From an uncultured Clostridia bacterium (GTDB lineage: Bacteria > Bacillota > Clostridia > Oscillospirales > Ruminococcaceae): 64,000 bases of DNA. Shown here piece after piece: positions 9,068 to 18,210 of the stretch. Location: contig CANRFB010000007.1 of assembly GCA_947629785.1 (NCBI GenBank), positions 1 through 64,000 on the forward strand, read 5' to 3'. The position numbers were made by a program, and so were the translations under genes. The notes under the pieces were generated by a model. That model did not search any database, was not told the origin of the DNA, and saw nothing but the letters and a program-made list of their open reading frames with translations. The first letter of the stretch is position 1. The number at the start of each line of letters is the position of its first letter.

Positions 9068-9646
9068 CTAAGTGTGTTGTCTGTTCGCACGCTGACGAAA
9101 ATCATCTCGGATATATCCGTAAATATTGTAAGTGCAGTAGTTGTTGACCATCTTTCCGTTTCTGATACAGCCTTCAAGTGTAAATCCGCATTTCTTTAAA
9201 ACTGCATTTGACGCCATGTTTTCTACGTCTGCTTCTGCATGCAATCTGTCCAACGTTGTTTCTGAAAAGATAAAATTCACAACTTTGGTTAATGCCTCGG
9301 TACAAACGCCTTGGTTCCAGCAGGTAGGATTTATTCTATATGCGATCTTACCCAGTCTGTCATTTTCTACATCGAATACTTCTATAATCCCGATTACTCT
9401 ATGATTCTCTTTACTTTCGATCCCCCAATTGAAATCATGGGACGGTTTGCGCTTAATATGTGGTCTTGGGTCAATAAACAGAAATTCCGGATTTTTCTCG
9501 TCTTTGCTTGCAGAGCGTCCCCAATATTTATAAACAATGTCCAACCCCAACCATTCACGTAAATCGTCAATATCATCCGGTGTTAGTTTGCGCAAATATA
9601 ACCTTTCTGTTTCAAGTTCAGGGATCCACAAATATTCTTTTAGCAT
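9068..9646 (-). CDS. GNAT family N-acetyltransferase (RimJ/RimL-like)
   Basis: 192-residue acetyltransferase with the RimJ/RimL pattern: LETERLYLRKLTPDDIDDL at the N-terminus, IGIIEVFDVENDRLGKIAYR in the middle, and NQGVCTEAL plus NMASNAVLKKCGF in the acetyl-CoA region. Members acetylate N-terminal amino groups or small amines; the target is not readable here. ATG 9646 is preferred over an ATG nine bases upstream because AGGTGAG is correctly spaced from it. Confidence 0.85.
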   Translation of the reverse strand: MLKEYLWIPELETERLYLRKLTPDDIDDLREWLGLDIVYKYWGRSASKDEKNPEFLFIDPRPHIKRKPSHDFNWGIESKENHRVIGIIEVFDVENDRLGKIAYRINPTCWNQGVCTEALTKVVNFIFSETTLDRLHAEADVENMASNAVLKKCGFTLEGCIRNGKMVNNYCTYNIYGYIRDDFRQRANRQHT

Positions 9647-9704
9647 AAATCTCACCTATTATAATATAAATTCTGCAGCGTCTCTATAAATTTAAATTTG
9701 TTCG

Positions 9705-9869
9705 TCATTCTATAATAATAATAATAATAATAATATCGTCATTTTCAAATACAATTGCTTGTTTATTGCCTAGCCGAATACGTTCCGTTCGGTTTACGCT
9801 GTATTTTCCTGCTTTTTCACAATTATCATTACAATGTACGATATTATTCGTTAAAGTCGTACTTATCAT
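9705..9869 (-). CDS. Candidate small ORF or coding remnant with oligo-isoleucine end
   Basis: A 54-codon frame from ATG 9869 overlaps the 3' end of the next upstream gene in another frame. It reads through a protein-like stretch with a Cys pair (HCNDNCEKAGKYSVNRTERI, then RLGNKQAIVFENDD) and then through the ATT microsatellite as eight isoleucines before Glu and TGA. The ribosome site is weak (AAAGTG). The mixed, charged composition looks more like coding sequence than noise, but no family was recognised; it may be a decayed 3' end of a larger gene. Confidence 0.35.
   Translation of the reverse strand: MISTTLTNNIVHCNDNCEKAGKYSVNRTERIRLGNKQAIVFENDDIIIIIIIIE
9711..9735. repeat. Trinucleotide (ATA/AAT) microsatellite
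   Basis: About eight perfect ATA units in a row, between the GNAT gene and the hypothetical at 9844. It falls inside the small frame described at 9705-9869, where it is read as repeated ATT codons. No spacers, so not a CRISPR. Confidence 0.9.
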
Positions 9870-10233
9870 ATCGGCACTTTATATGAAAAACTCCGGCATC
9901 TATAATAAAATGCTCACCTTCATATGTGGCAGTCGGATGACAATCACTAATACAAATTTTAATATCGCCGATACTCGTTTCCTTGAAATTGTCGGGAGTA
10001 CCTGCAATTAAATACTGAACAATGGAATAATCCATATATCCGTTTATATGATCTTCTATTGGTAACAGCACTTCAAAAGGTCTCTCAATATTAACTCCTA
10101 ACGACAAGAGGTATTCTGCTGCATCAGGATAAGATCGTTTTATTTCATCTATCAGATTCTGACAATAGGCACATTCACAAATATCCTCTCTTTTTATACT
10201 TGCGTAATATGCTTTTGTTCCTTCAATATCCAT
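9844..10233 (-). CDS. Hypothetical protein, conserved Firmicutes family with N-terminal CxxC
   Basis: 129 residues from ATG 10233, chosen because AAAGGTG is well placed upstream; a further in-frame ATG lies ten codons earlier. Visible features are KREDICECAYCQNLIDEIK near the N-terminus with a CECAYC motif, then SYPDAAEYLLSLGVNIERPF and a C-terminal HFIIDAGVFHIKC segment. I recall similar uncharacterised proteins in Clostridia, some near immunity-type genes, but cannot assign a function. No membrane segment. Confidence 0.75.
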   Translation of the reverse strand: MDIEGTKAYYASIKREDICECAYCQNLIDEIKRSYPDAAEYLLSLGVNIERPFEVLLPIEDHINGYMDYSIVQYLIAGTPDNFKETSIGDIKICISDCHPTATYEGEHFIIDAGVFHIKCRYDKYDFNE

Positions 10234-10297
10234 AAAAGCACCTTTAAATTTCGATTTTTGCAAAATTCAACCTTTTACTGAGACACAACCGTAAAAA

Positions 10298-10462
10298 TTA
10301 ATTTCGTGATCTGTCAATTGCATCAATTATTTCAAAATAATCATTAATTTTTTCTTTGGCTTCATCTTCCGACAAATTATATTCCGACATAACAAGATGA
10401 AAAACCGTGCCTACAGAACAGTCCTGCGAAAATTTATCCCGGATAAAATCAAGCTCGCCCAT
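10298..10462 (-). CDS. Small hypothetical protein (54 aa)
   Basis: Starts MGELDFIRDKFSQDCSVGTV and continues with an acidic helical region (NLSEDEAKEKINDYFEIIDA). A good ribosome site, GGAGGAAA, precedes ATG 10462 by 7 bases. It lies between the hypothetical at 9844 and the epimerase-like gene at 10496 in the same direction. Soluble, no family recognised. Confidence 0.6.
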   Translation of the reverse strand: MGELDFIRDKFSQDCSVGTVFHLVMSEYNLSEDEAKEKINDYFEIIDAIDRSRN

Positions 10463-10495
10463 CTTAAATTTCCTCCATAAGCAATAAATATTTTC

Positions 10496-11365
10496 TCAAT
10501 TACAAGTTAAATTTATATAATGATCCAGCAAATCATATATTCTGTCATGAAGAGATGAAAATTTAAATCCGGCAGTATTTGCCTTATCGGTATTTATGCT
10601 GTATTCCGTCTCACCATTGTATGGAGCGCTTTCTCCCGATATGTCAATAACAGCTTTTTTGCCGGTTTTGTTTTCGACATAATTAATTATTTTCTTTATG
10701 GAAATCGTTCCGTCCGAACTGCCGTTTATTGCTCCGTTAAAATTTTTATCAGCAAGAAAAGCAAGGAATTTCCCCGCTTCATCGGAAAATACAAATCCCA
10801 GCCGAGAATTTAAATTGTCAATATTCATAGGAATTTCTTTAATTGTATGTTCCACATAAAATAGCAGTCTTTTTGTGTAATCGTCTTTCCCTATAGCAAA
10901 GGGAAATCTTACAGCTGTCCAGTTTTTTGCAGAATATTCCTGACATAAAGCGCGTTCTGCCTGACGTTTTGACTCATCATAGGGAAATTCCTGTCTATCA
11001 CACCATATTAATTTTTTTGATAAACCGTCAAAATCAGGTTCCGCCGTATTCAAATGTTTAGGTTCATAAACAGCAGTGCTGGACGTAAAAATATATTTGT
11101 CGTGATCTATATTTTCAATCGCATATTTTATATCATTTGAGCAATAGGCAATATTATCTATTATAACGTCAAAATGTCTGCCTGCAAAAGCATTTTTCAT
11201 ATTTTCCGCATTAGTTCTTTCAACAATTATTCTTTCTGCTCTGTCACCGAAATTATCGGACGCCTTTCCTCTTGTGGCAATTGTAACATTATGCCCCATT
11301 TTTAAAAGTTCGTTTACCGCGTGTATTCCGAAAAATCGCGTCCCGCCTATTACTAAAATTTTCAC
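10496..11365 (-). CDS. NAD-dependent epimerase/dehydratase (extended SDR)
   Basis: 289-residue extended short-chain dehydrogenase. The Rossmann nucleotide loop is GGTRFFG (residues 7-13), followed by FDVIIDNIAY, the TSSTAVYE strand and a YDESK catalytic motif (YxxxK). Such proteins act on nucleotide sugars or are RNA-binding/regulatory relatives (the GGTRFxG form is shared with CSP41-like epimerases). The substrate is unknown. It is part of an accessory run between the ftsY and smc units. Confidence 0.85.
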   Translation of the reverse strand: MKILVIGGTRFFGIHAVNELLKMGHNVTIATRGKASDNFGDRAERIIVERTNAENMKNAFAGRHFDVIIDNIAYCSNDIKYAIENIDHDKYIFTSSTAVYEPKHLNTAEPDFDGLSKKLIWCDRQEFPYDESKRQAERALCQEYSAKNWTAVRFPFAIGKDDYTKRLLFYVEHTIKEIPMNIDNLNSRLGFVFSDEAGKFLAFLADKNFNGAINGSSDGTISIKKIINYVENKTGKKAVIDISGESAPYNGETEYSINTDKANTAGFKFSSLHDRIYDLLDHYINLTCN

Positions 11366-11391
11366 TGTTTCACCTCAATATAATTTAAATT

Positions 11392-11904
11392 TTATATCCA
11401 AAATTCCCACGCGCATGAACAGGAATCATCTGTTACATCGGGATAACAGCTTATACAGCGGCATTTAATTCTTTCATCAATGACTTCCGCAAAGCCGCCG
11501 TATTCATAAATCGCCGCGCTTTTGCATGGGTGAAGCGGCATATTTTTTCTTATGCGCGCTTTCTGAACGCGGCATACTAAAATTTTATGTATAAGTTTTC
11601 CGTCTTTAAAAATCGTTTCGCTTGGATTTGCCCTGTCGACCATGCGGTATTTCAAAGCTTCCGCAAGTCCTTCAAGTCCCGCATTTTCGGGAAGTCCGAG
11701 GAATTTTTTTATCCGTCTTGCTTCGGAACGGGTATATAATTTCCACGCTTCTTCATCATGGTGCATAGCACTGTCCATGCCGTTTTCCTTTTCAATAGAC
11801 TGAAACCACACACCGTCCATTGCAATTAAATTTTTTGAATCAATAAATAAAAGTTCTTCCAATTGTTCTCTTGATAATTTTTGCAATTCATTTTTATCAA
11901 GCAT
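11392..11904 (-). CDS. DUF6125-like cytosolic protein with C-terminal cysteine cluster
   Basis: 170 residues. Landmarks are FQSIEKENGMDSAM, EARRIKKFLG, a CRVQKARIRK segment, HPCKSAAIYEYGGFA, IDERIKCRCISCYPD and CSCAWEF. This pattern matches my recollection of the DUF6125 family in anaerobes (possibly related to ATC hydrolase-like proteins). The six or more cysteines in the second half suggest metal binding or redox chemistry, which is inference. It lies 21 bases downstream of smc. Confidence 0.7.
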   Translation of the reverse strand: MLDKNELQKLSREQLEELLFIDSKNLIAMDGVWFQSIEKENGMDSAMHHDEEAWKLYTRSEARRIKKFLGLPENAGLEGLAEALKYRMVDRANPSETIFKDGKLIHKILVCRVQKARIRKNMPLHPCKSAAIYEYGGFAEVIDERIKCRCISCYPDVTDDSCSCAWEFWI

Positions 11905-11925
11905 TTTTTTATCCTTTCAAATATT

Positions 11926-14900
11926 TTATTTTGCGGTGGGATTTTCTAAATCTACAGGCGGCTGGTCAAGTCTTAAAACTTTGGAAATGCCTTTTTCCTG
12001 CATTGTAACGCCGTACATAACGTCCGCTTCTTCCATAGTTCCCCGACGGTGAGTTACTAAAATAAACTGCGTTGTATCGGTAAAATGCCGTAAATACTGC
12101 GCATATTTCGTAACATTTACATCATCAAGAGCCGCTTCAATTTCGTCAAGAATGCAGAACGGCGCAGGCTTTATTTTTAAAATTGCAAAATAAATTGCAA
12201 TTGCCACAAATGCCTGTTCACCGCCCGAAAGCAGCGAAAGATTCTTGATAACTTTTCCCGGAGGTGCAACGTTGATCTCAATTCCGGATTCCAGAACATC
12301 GGAGGGATCGGTAAGAGTAAGTTCCGCCTTTCCCCCGCCGAAAAGTTCCACAAATATCTGCTTGAAATTTTCATTTATCGCGTTAAAACTTTCGCTGAAC
12401 TGACGGCGCATATTATCGGTAAGTTCGTCAATAAGGCGTTCCAGTTCACGCTTGGAATTTTCCACATCGTCAAGCTGTTCTTTCATGAAATTATAACGCT
12501 CGGAAACTTCCTTGTATTCCTCGATCGCCGCAACATTGACATTTCCCAAATTGCGTATCTTCTGCTTTGTATCGTTAAGCCGGCGCTGAACGGCAGGAAG
12601 ATCTTCAACAGGCTTGGCAATTTCCGAAGCCTCTGAAAGATATATCCCATACTGTTCCTGCATATCTGAAATAATTCCGTCATAATTATTCTGGAAAGAA
12701 ATATTCCGTTCTTCAAGACGAGTCATTTCGCGGGAAAATTTTTCTTTTTCGTCGTTAAGCCCGCGGATCTTAACACGTCCCTCGTTAAGCGTCTGTTCCA
12801 TCTGACGGCGTTCCGACTGCTCGGCGGAAATTTTCCCATTGATTTCTTCCACCGTGCCTTTGGAATTTTCCAGAGCCGCCTTATATTCTTCAATTAATTT
12901 TTCCTTTTCAGAAATAATATTTTTCTGCTCTTTCAGAGCGATCGCAAGCCGCGCGGAATTATCACCTATATCCGCAAAACGTTCTTCAAGCTGTTTAATT
13001 TCCGCATTAAGTGCGTCCCTGTCCTTGCTGCGTTCCATTTCGTAGAGCTTCATTTCCGACATATCCGCGGAAAGTTTTTCTCTCTTTTCGCGAATTGCAG
13101 AACGCTTTTCATCGCTGTCTGCGGCAATTTTTTCAAGTTCCGCAATTTCCTTTTCGCAGTCCTTTAACGCTTCTTTTGCGTCCTGAACATTTTTATCCGT
13201 ATCGGAAATTTTATTTTCAAATGCTTTTGAATTTTCTTCCGCAGCCGTTATCTGCTGACGCGTCTGCACAAGCAAAGCTTCAATGCGCTTTAATTCAGAG
13301 TCAAAACGTATTTTATCCTCGCCTATAATGCGAAGTTCGTCCTTTGCGCCTTCAATGTCAAATCCAAGTTTGTCCGTTTCCGCCTGTAATTTTTCTACAT
13401 TCTGCTTAACGCCTGCAAGCCGTTCGGAAAGCTTTTCTTTTTCCGCGGAAAGTTTTTCAATTTCATTTTTCCGCGTAAGAACACCGCTTGAACGCGCTGC
13501 CGAACCGCCCGTAAACGAACCGCCCGCGTTTATTACCTGTCCGTCAAGAGTAACTATTTTGAACTTATAGTTATATTTTTTTGCAATAACGGTCGCCGTA
13601 TCAATATCCTCCGCAACGGCTGTCCGTCCCAGAAGTGATGTGAAGATCCCCTCTAATTTCGGGTCAAAACCGACAATATCCACCGCAAGAGCAACAAAAC
13701 CCATGCAGTCGTCCAGACCGCGTTCCGAAAGGCGGTTTCCTTTTACGGAAGTGGTGGGAAGAAATGTTGCGCGTCCCGCTTTTGTTTCCTGCAAAAGTCT
13801 TATTCCGCGTTTTGCAGTTTCTTCATTTTCAACGACAATATTCTGCAAAGCCGCTCCCAACGCTGTTTCTACCGCAAGACTGTATTTGCTTTCAACATTT
13901 ATAATCTGCGCAACAGAACCGTAAACACCGCGAAGCTGTCCCGATTTTGAAGCTTTAAGTATCTGCTTTACCGAATTTGCAAAGCCCTCCATGCTGTTTT
14001 CCAGATCGGTAAGCAGGCGAATTTTCTGCTCTTTTTCGCGGATCGAAAATCCCAGATCTTCAAATTCCTTTTTAGCAAGCGAAAGCTTTTCCGCTCTGCC
14101 CGAATAAAGTTTTGTAAGACCGTTTATGCGGTTTTCATTTTCGCCTGTTTTTTCGTCCAGAAGCCGCAGACCGTCCTCCGAATCCTGCTTTTCCTTTTCA
14201 AGGGATTCCGCATATTCCCGAAGCTGTTCCTCCTGCTCGCGGCTTTTTTTCAGCTGTTCGTCAATATCGGATTTTACCGTATCAGCGGAAGAAATGGTAA
14301 TATTCAGTTCCGACTGTTTTATATAAAGTTTTCCGAGATTTCCGCTTACATCGGAATAATGGCTGTCAAAGCTGTCCTGTTCGGAAATAAGTCCGTTCAG
14401 TTCTTCCGTTGCGGCGGCAAATTTCTTTTCGTTATCCTCAATATCCTTTTCCGCCTGCTTGATAAGTTCCAATTTTTCGTCAATTATGCGGCGGTTCTCA
14501 TCGCTTGAATTTTCCGCAGCCGCCTGTTGTTTTTCAATATCCGCAATAGTTTCTTTGCAGTGGGAAATATCATTTTCATAAACTGCAATATTTGAATGTA
14601 ACCCCGTATTTGCCTTTTCGGTCTCCAGAATATCCGCCCGCATTTTTTCAATGCGCAGGGCGGAATCCTCCATTTTCTTCTGAATTTCCTCCGCTTCATT
14701 TTCAAGTCGGGAAATATCCGCGTCCACGGCATCATATTCGTTTTTATTTATAAGTATTTTGTCCGAAAGTTCTGCTAATTTTGCTTTTATGTCATCTATT
14801 TGCTTGACCCAAACTGAAATTTCCAGTTCTTTTTTCTGTTCGGAAAGTTCAAGGAATTTCGCCGCTTTTTCCGACTGAATACGAAGCGGTTCAACGCGGC

Positions 14901-15498
14901 TTTCCAGTTCGCCCATAATATCCGTCAAGCGGAAAATATTTTCCTGCGCCGCCGCAAGCCGTCTTTCGGCTTCGGCTTTCTTGTAGCGGAATTTTGAAAT
15001 TCCCGCCGCTTCTTCAAAAATTTCACGGCGCTCGTTTGATTTTGCCGAAACTATTTCCGCAACTCGTCCCTGACCTATGATTGAATATCCGTCACGTCCA
15101 AGACCCGTGTCCATAAACAGTTCGTAAACGTCTTTCAGGCGCACCTGCGAACCGTTTATAAGATATTCGCTTTCACCGCTTCTATAAAGTTTTCTCGTTA
15201 CGGAAACCCTGTCCGACGGAATTTCCAGAATACCGCGGTTATTTACAATATTAAGCGTTACCGCCGCAAATCCCACGGCTTTTCTCTGGGTAGTTCCCGA
15301 GAAAATAACGTCCTCCATTTTAGAACCTCGTAGGTTTTTTGTGGACTGTTCTCCAAGCACCCAGCGGACTGCGTCGCCTATATTGGATTTACCGCTGCCG
15401 TTAGGTCCGACGACCGCCGTCAAGCCTTTGTGAAATTCTAATTTTATTTTATCGGGGAATGATTTGAACCCCTGCATTTCAAGTGATTCCAGATACAT
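11926..15498 (-). CDS. smc: Chromosome segregation protein SMC
   Basis: 1190-residue SMC ATPase that, with ScpA and ScpB, loads on and compacts the chromosome. The N-terminal head has MYLESLEMQGFKSFPDKI and the Walker A GPNGSGKSN (32-40); two long coiled coils flank the hinge near residues 510-660 (LRGVYGSVAQIINV, then GGSFTGGSAARSSG); the C-terminal head has the LSGGEQAFVAIAI signature and the Walker B FCILDEIEAALDD. Length and architecture are complete. One base after the radical SAM gene. Confidence 0.98.
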   Translation of the reverse strand: MYLESLEMQGFKSFPDKIKLEFHKGLTAVVGPNGSGKSNIGDAVRWVLGEQSTKNLRGSKMEDVIFSGTTQRKAVGFAAVTLNIVNNRGILEIPSDRVSVTRKLYRSGESEYLINGSQVRLKDVYELFMDTGLGRDGYSIIGQGRVAEIVSAKSNERREIFEEAAGISKFRYKKAEAERRLAAAQENIFRLTDIMGELESRVEPLRIQSEKAAKFLELSEQKKELEISVWVKQIDDIKAKLAELSDKILINKNEYDAVDADISRLENEAEEIQKKMEDSALRIEKMRADILETEKANTGLHSNIAVYENDISHCKETIADIEKQQAAAENSSDENRRIIDEKLELIKQAEKDIEDNEKKFAAATEELNGLISEQDSFDSHYSDVSGNLGKLYIKQSELNITISSADTVKSDIDEQLKKSREQEEQLREYAESLEKEKQDSEDGLRLLDEKTGENENRINGLTKLYSGRAEKLSLAKKEFEDLGFSIREKEQKIRLLTDLENSMEGFANSVKQILKASKSGQLRGVYGSVAQIINVESKYSLAVETALGAALQNIVVENEETAKRGIRLLQETKAGRATFLPTTSVKGNRLSERGLDDCMGFVALAVDIVGFDPKLEGIFTSLLGRTAVAEDIDTATVIAKKYNYKFKIVTLDGQVINAGGSFTGGSAARSSGVLTRKNEIEKLSAEKEKLSERLAGVKQNVEKLQAETDKLGFDIEGAKDELRIIGEDKIRFDSELKRIEALLVQTRQQITAAEENSKAFENKISDTDKNVQDAKEALKDCEKEIAELEKIAADSDEKRSAIREKREKLSADMSEMKLYEMERSKDRDALNAEIKQLEERFADIGDNSARLAIALKEQKNIISEKEKLIEEYKAALENSKGTVEEINGKISAEQSERRQMEQTLNEGRVKIRGLNDEKEKFSREMTRLEERNISFQNNYDGIISDMQEQYGIYLSEASEIAKPVEDLPAVQRRLNDTKQKIRNLGNVNVAAIEEYKEVSERYNFMKEQLDDVENSKRELERLIDELTDNMRRQFSESFNAINENFKQIFVELFGGGKAELTLTDPSDVLESGIEINVAPPGKVIKNLSLLSGGEQAFVAIAIYFAILKIKPAPFCILDEIEAALDDVNVTKYAQYLRHFTDTTQFILVTHRRGTMEEADVMYGVTMQEKGISKVLRLDQPPVDLENPTAK

Positions 15499-15499
15499 T

Positions 15500-16489
15500 T
15501 TATTCGTCCTTTTGTATAAGTATATTTCTTCCGGAAATATTTTTATCCGGCTTGAATTTTATATAAATTCCCTTTTCTGCAAAATATTTTTTATTGCAGC
15601 CTTTATGTCCCGCAGCTTTTGAAACTGCATTCTGCGCGGTAAAAACGGTAATTTTCCCGCTTTGGGAAATTTCCGCAGCGATCTTTTTGCTAAAAATTAT
15701 CCCCTCGCAAATTTCCCTGAACGCCTGATGATAAAATCCGCCCAGCATATCCGATTCTACCGTTTCCGAAGCATGAAGTCCAAGCTTTATCACGCGGATA
15801 TTGTTTTTCTCGAAAAGTTCCAGAAGTTCCGCGCAAAGTTCCGCACATTCCTCAAAGGAATACGGAACATATTCTCCATTCTGAAAAAGTTCGCCGAGCC
15901 TTGTATTTTTAAGTATAACTGTAGGATAGATCCTGACCGTATCGGGACGAAGCCCGACAATTTCGTAAGCTGTTTGCCTGTCCTTTTCGACGGTTGAACG
16001 GTAAAGCCCCGTCATCATCTGAAGTCCCAGTTCAAAACCGTTTTTACGGATAAGTTCCGAAGCGCTTCTGACGTCATTTGCGGAATGTCCTCTTTCATTT
16101 GCGGAAAGAACTTCATCGTCCATTGACTGCGCACCCAGTTCAATGGCGGTAACATGATATTTTTTAAGAATATCAAGAATTTCCTCGTTAATTTTGTCCG
16201 GACGCGTGGAAATTCTTATCCCGCTTGCTTTTCCGTTTTGAATATAAGGCTGCGCGGCTTCAAGAAGTGACAGCATATAATCTCTTTCTATTGCCGTAAA
16301 GCTTCCCCCGAAAAACGCAATTTCCGTATTTCCGTGAGAAAATACAGTATTTTTAAGGATCACGCTTACCTGTTCCGCCGTCGGTGCGGAAGCCGTATGA
16401 CTTATTGCCCGCTGATTGCAGAATGAACAGGTATTCGGGCAGCCCATATGCGGAATAAAAATTGAAATATTATTGTGTTTTTCAGTCAT
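15500..16489 (-). CDS. Radical SAM protein (Elp3-like, rnc-smc neighbourhood family)
   Basis: 329 residues with a CxxxCxxC iron-sulfur motif, GCPNTCSFC (Cys17, Cys21, Cys24), and the Elp3-type core: FFGGSFTAI, ISTRPDKI, IELGAQSMDDEVL and GLQMMTGL. No acetyltransferase domain follows, so it is the short radical SAM relative seen between rnc and smc in many Firmicutes; its RNA substrate is not established to my knowledge. The start overlaps the end of rnc by 8 bases. Confidence 0.9.
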   Translation of the reverse strand: MTEKHNNISIFIPHMGCPNTCSFCNQRAISHTASAPTAEQVSVILKNTVFSHGNTEIAFFGGSFTAIERDYMLSLLEAAQPYIQNGKASGIRISTRPDKINEEILDILKKYHVTAIELGAQSMDDEVLSANERGHSANDVRSASELIRKNGFELGLQMMTGLYRSTVEKDRQTAYEIVGLRPDTVRIYPTVILKNTRLGELFQNGEYVPYSFEECAELCAELLELFEKNNIRVIKLGLHASETVESDMLGGFYHQAFREICEGIIFSKKIAAEISQSGKITVFTAQNAVSKAAGHKGCNKKYFAEKGIYIKFKPDKNISGRNILIQKDE

Positions 16490-17180
16490 CTTTATAACCC
16501 ATCAAACGCAGCGCTTCTCGTGCCGCAGCCTGTTCAGCCTGTTTTTTGCTATGTCCGATTCCCGTACCGATAATGTTGTTGTTAAGTTCCACATTTACAA
16601 CAAATTTTCTGTCATGATCGGGTCCCGTCTGTTCAGCAAGAACATATTCAACGCGTTCTTCGGGATTTTTCTGAATTATTTCCTGCAAAGCCGTCTTGTA
16701 GTCATGAAGCGATTTTGAACTGTCCGCCGCAAGGTCTTTCGGAATAAAAGACAGTACATATTTTTCCGCAGCTTCCATTCCACCGTCAAGGAAAATCGCC
16801 GCTATTACCGCTTCAAAAGCGTCCGAAACAATTGACGGACGTTCTCTGCCGCCGCTGTTCTCCTCGCCTTTTCCAAGCAGAATATAATTTCCCAGATCTA
16901 TTTTTTTTGAAAATTCAAACAACGCTTTTTCGCAAACAAGCGATGCGCGTATCTTAGTAAGTTCGCCCTCGGGAAGATGTTTGAAATGCCTGAAAAGGTG
17001 TTCCGAAACAACTATTGAAAGCACGCTGTCGCCTAAGAATTCAAGCCGCTCGTTTGAATTCAGTCCGCGTTTTGCCTCGTTGGAATAGGAAGAATGTGAA
17101 AGCGCTTCATGAAGCAGTTCTTTATTTTTAAAAGTATATCCTATCTTTTTTTCAAATTCTGAAAGATCCATTTTTAACAC
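16482..17180 (-). CDS. rnc: Ribonuclease III
   Basis: Double-strand-specific endoribonuclease for rRNA and mRNA processing. 232 residues: the nuclease domain has NERLEFLGDSVL with catalytic Glu44/Asp51 and the second acidic pair in SDAFEAVIAAIF (Asp120, Glu123); the C-terminal ~70 residues are a dsRNA-binding domain ending GIGHSKKQAEQAAAREAL. Follows plsX by 27 bases, with no acpP between them. Confidence 0.97.
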   Translation of the reverse strand: MLKMDLSEFEKKIGYTFKNKELLHEALSHSSYSNEAKRGLNSNERLEFLGDSVLSIVVSEHLFRHFKHLPEGELTKIRASLVCEKALFEFSKKIDLGNYILLGKGEENSGGRERPSIVSDAFEAVIAAIFLDGGMEAAEKYVLSFIPKDLAADSSKSLHDYKTALQEIIQKNPEERVEYVLAEQTGPDHDRKFVVNVELNNNIIGTGIGHSKKQAEQAAAREALRLMGYKDD

Positions 17181-17207
17181 TCCTTTCCGTTTCCGGAAAT
17201 TTTATGT

Positions 17208-18206
17208 TTATTCCTTTTCAATATTTGCAAGAGAAGAAGTTATTTCCTCAATAATTTTGCCGTCAACGCAATTTTTAGCCTGTCTTATGGCGTTGAAAAA
17301 CGCCTTTCCGTCCGACGAACCGTGGGCTTTTATAACAGGTTTTGAAATTCCCAGCAGGACCGCTCCTCCAACTTCTTTGTAATCCATTTTCCTGCGGAAT
17401 TCCTTGATTTTCGGCATTATCATCAGAGCCGCAATTTTTCCGCCGAGATTTGAAGTAAGCATATCCTTTAATGTGCGGCTGAAATACGAACCCATTCCCT
17501 CGTAAAGTTTTAACAGAACATTTCCCGTAAATCCGTCCGAAACTACCACGTCGCATTCCCCGAAAGGCACTTCGCGGGCTTCAAGATTTCCGTAAAAATC
17601 CACCGGCGCATTCCGGAATTGCTTATACGCTTCAATTTCAAGATCCCGTCCTTTGGTATCTTCCGAACCTACGTTCACAAGCCCGACTTTCGGCTTGGAA
17701 ATTCCCATTACTTTATTCATGTAACAGCTTCCCATAACGCCGAACTGTACAAGCATTTCGGGACGGCAGTCCACATTCGCACCGCCGTCAACAAGTATCA
17801 TATGTCCTTTTGCCGTGGGCATTATCGGCGCAAGAGCGGCGCGTTTAACGCCCTTTATCCGCTTTGCAAGGAAAGTCGCACCGACAACAAGCGCACCGGT
17901 ACTTCCCGCGGAAACAAAAGCGTCGCCTTTGCCCTCGTTAAGGGCTTTAAGTCCAACCGCCATGGAACAGTCCGATTTATCTTTTATTACCATTGTTGGT
18001 TCTTCGTGAATGTCAATAACCGACTCGGTATGTATTATTGATATTTTATCAAGAGATATTCCGTTTTTCCCGGCAGTTTCTCTGATAATTTTTTCATTTC
18101 CCGTAAGAATTATTTCCACGTCAAGCTTTGCGACTGCTTCCGCCGCGCCTTTGATAACTTCCAGCGGAGCATTATCCCCGCCGAATGCGTCAACTATTAT
18201 TTTCAT
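17208..18206 (-). CDS. plsX: Phosphate acyltransferase PlsX
   Basis: Makes acyl-phosphate from acyl-ACP for phospholipid synthesis at the membrane. 332 residues from ATG 18206 (MKIIVDAFGGDNAPLEVIKG, the family start); an earlier in-frame ATG at 18260 lies inside trmFO and is rejected, while GGAAG sits in front of 18206. The LVDGGANVDCRPEMLVQF and VGLVNVGSED segments are characteristic. In many Firmicutes acpP follows; here rnc follows directly. Confidence 0.95.
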   Translation of the reverse strand: MKIIVDAFGGDNAPLEVIKGAAEAVAKLDVEIILTGNEKIIRETAGKNGISLDKISIIHTESVIDIHEEPTMVIKDKSDCSMAVGLKALNEGKGDAFVSAGSTGALVVGATFLAKRIKGVKRAALAPIMPTAKGHMILVDGGANVDCRPEMLVQFGVMGSCYMNKVMGISKPKVGLVNVGSEDTKGRDLEIEAYKQFRNAPVDFYGNLEAREVPFGECDVVVSDGFTGNVLLKLYEGMGSYFSRTLKDMLTSNLGGKIAALMIMPKIKEFRRKMDYKEVGGAVLLGISKPVIKAHGSSDGKAFFNAIRQAKNCVDGKIIEEITSSLANIEKE

Positions 18207-18210
18207 AAAA

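Noticed and set aside
9711-9735. Trinucleotide run as a CRISPR-like array
   Set aside because: Perfect 3-base units without spacers; a plain microsatellite.
13283-14326. Several plus-strand Ser/Phe-rich open frames opposite smc
   Set aside because: Typical antisense shadows of a Glu/Lys-rich coiled coil; no ribosome sites.
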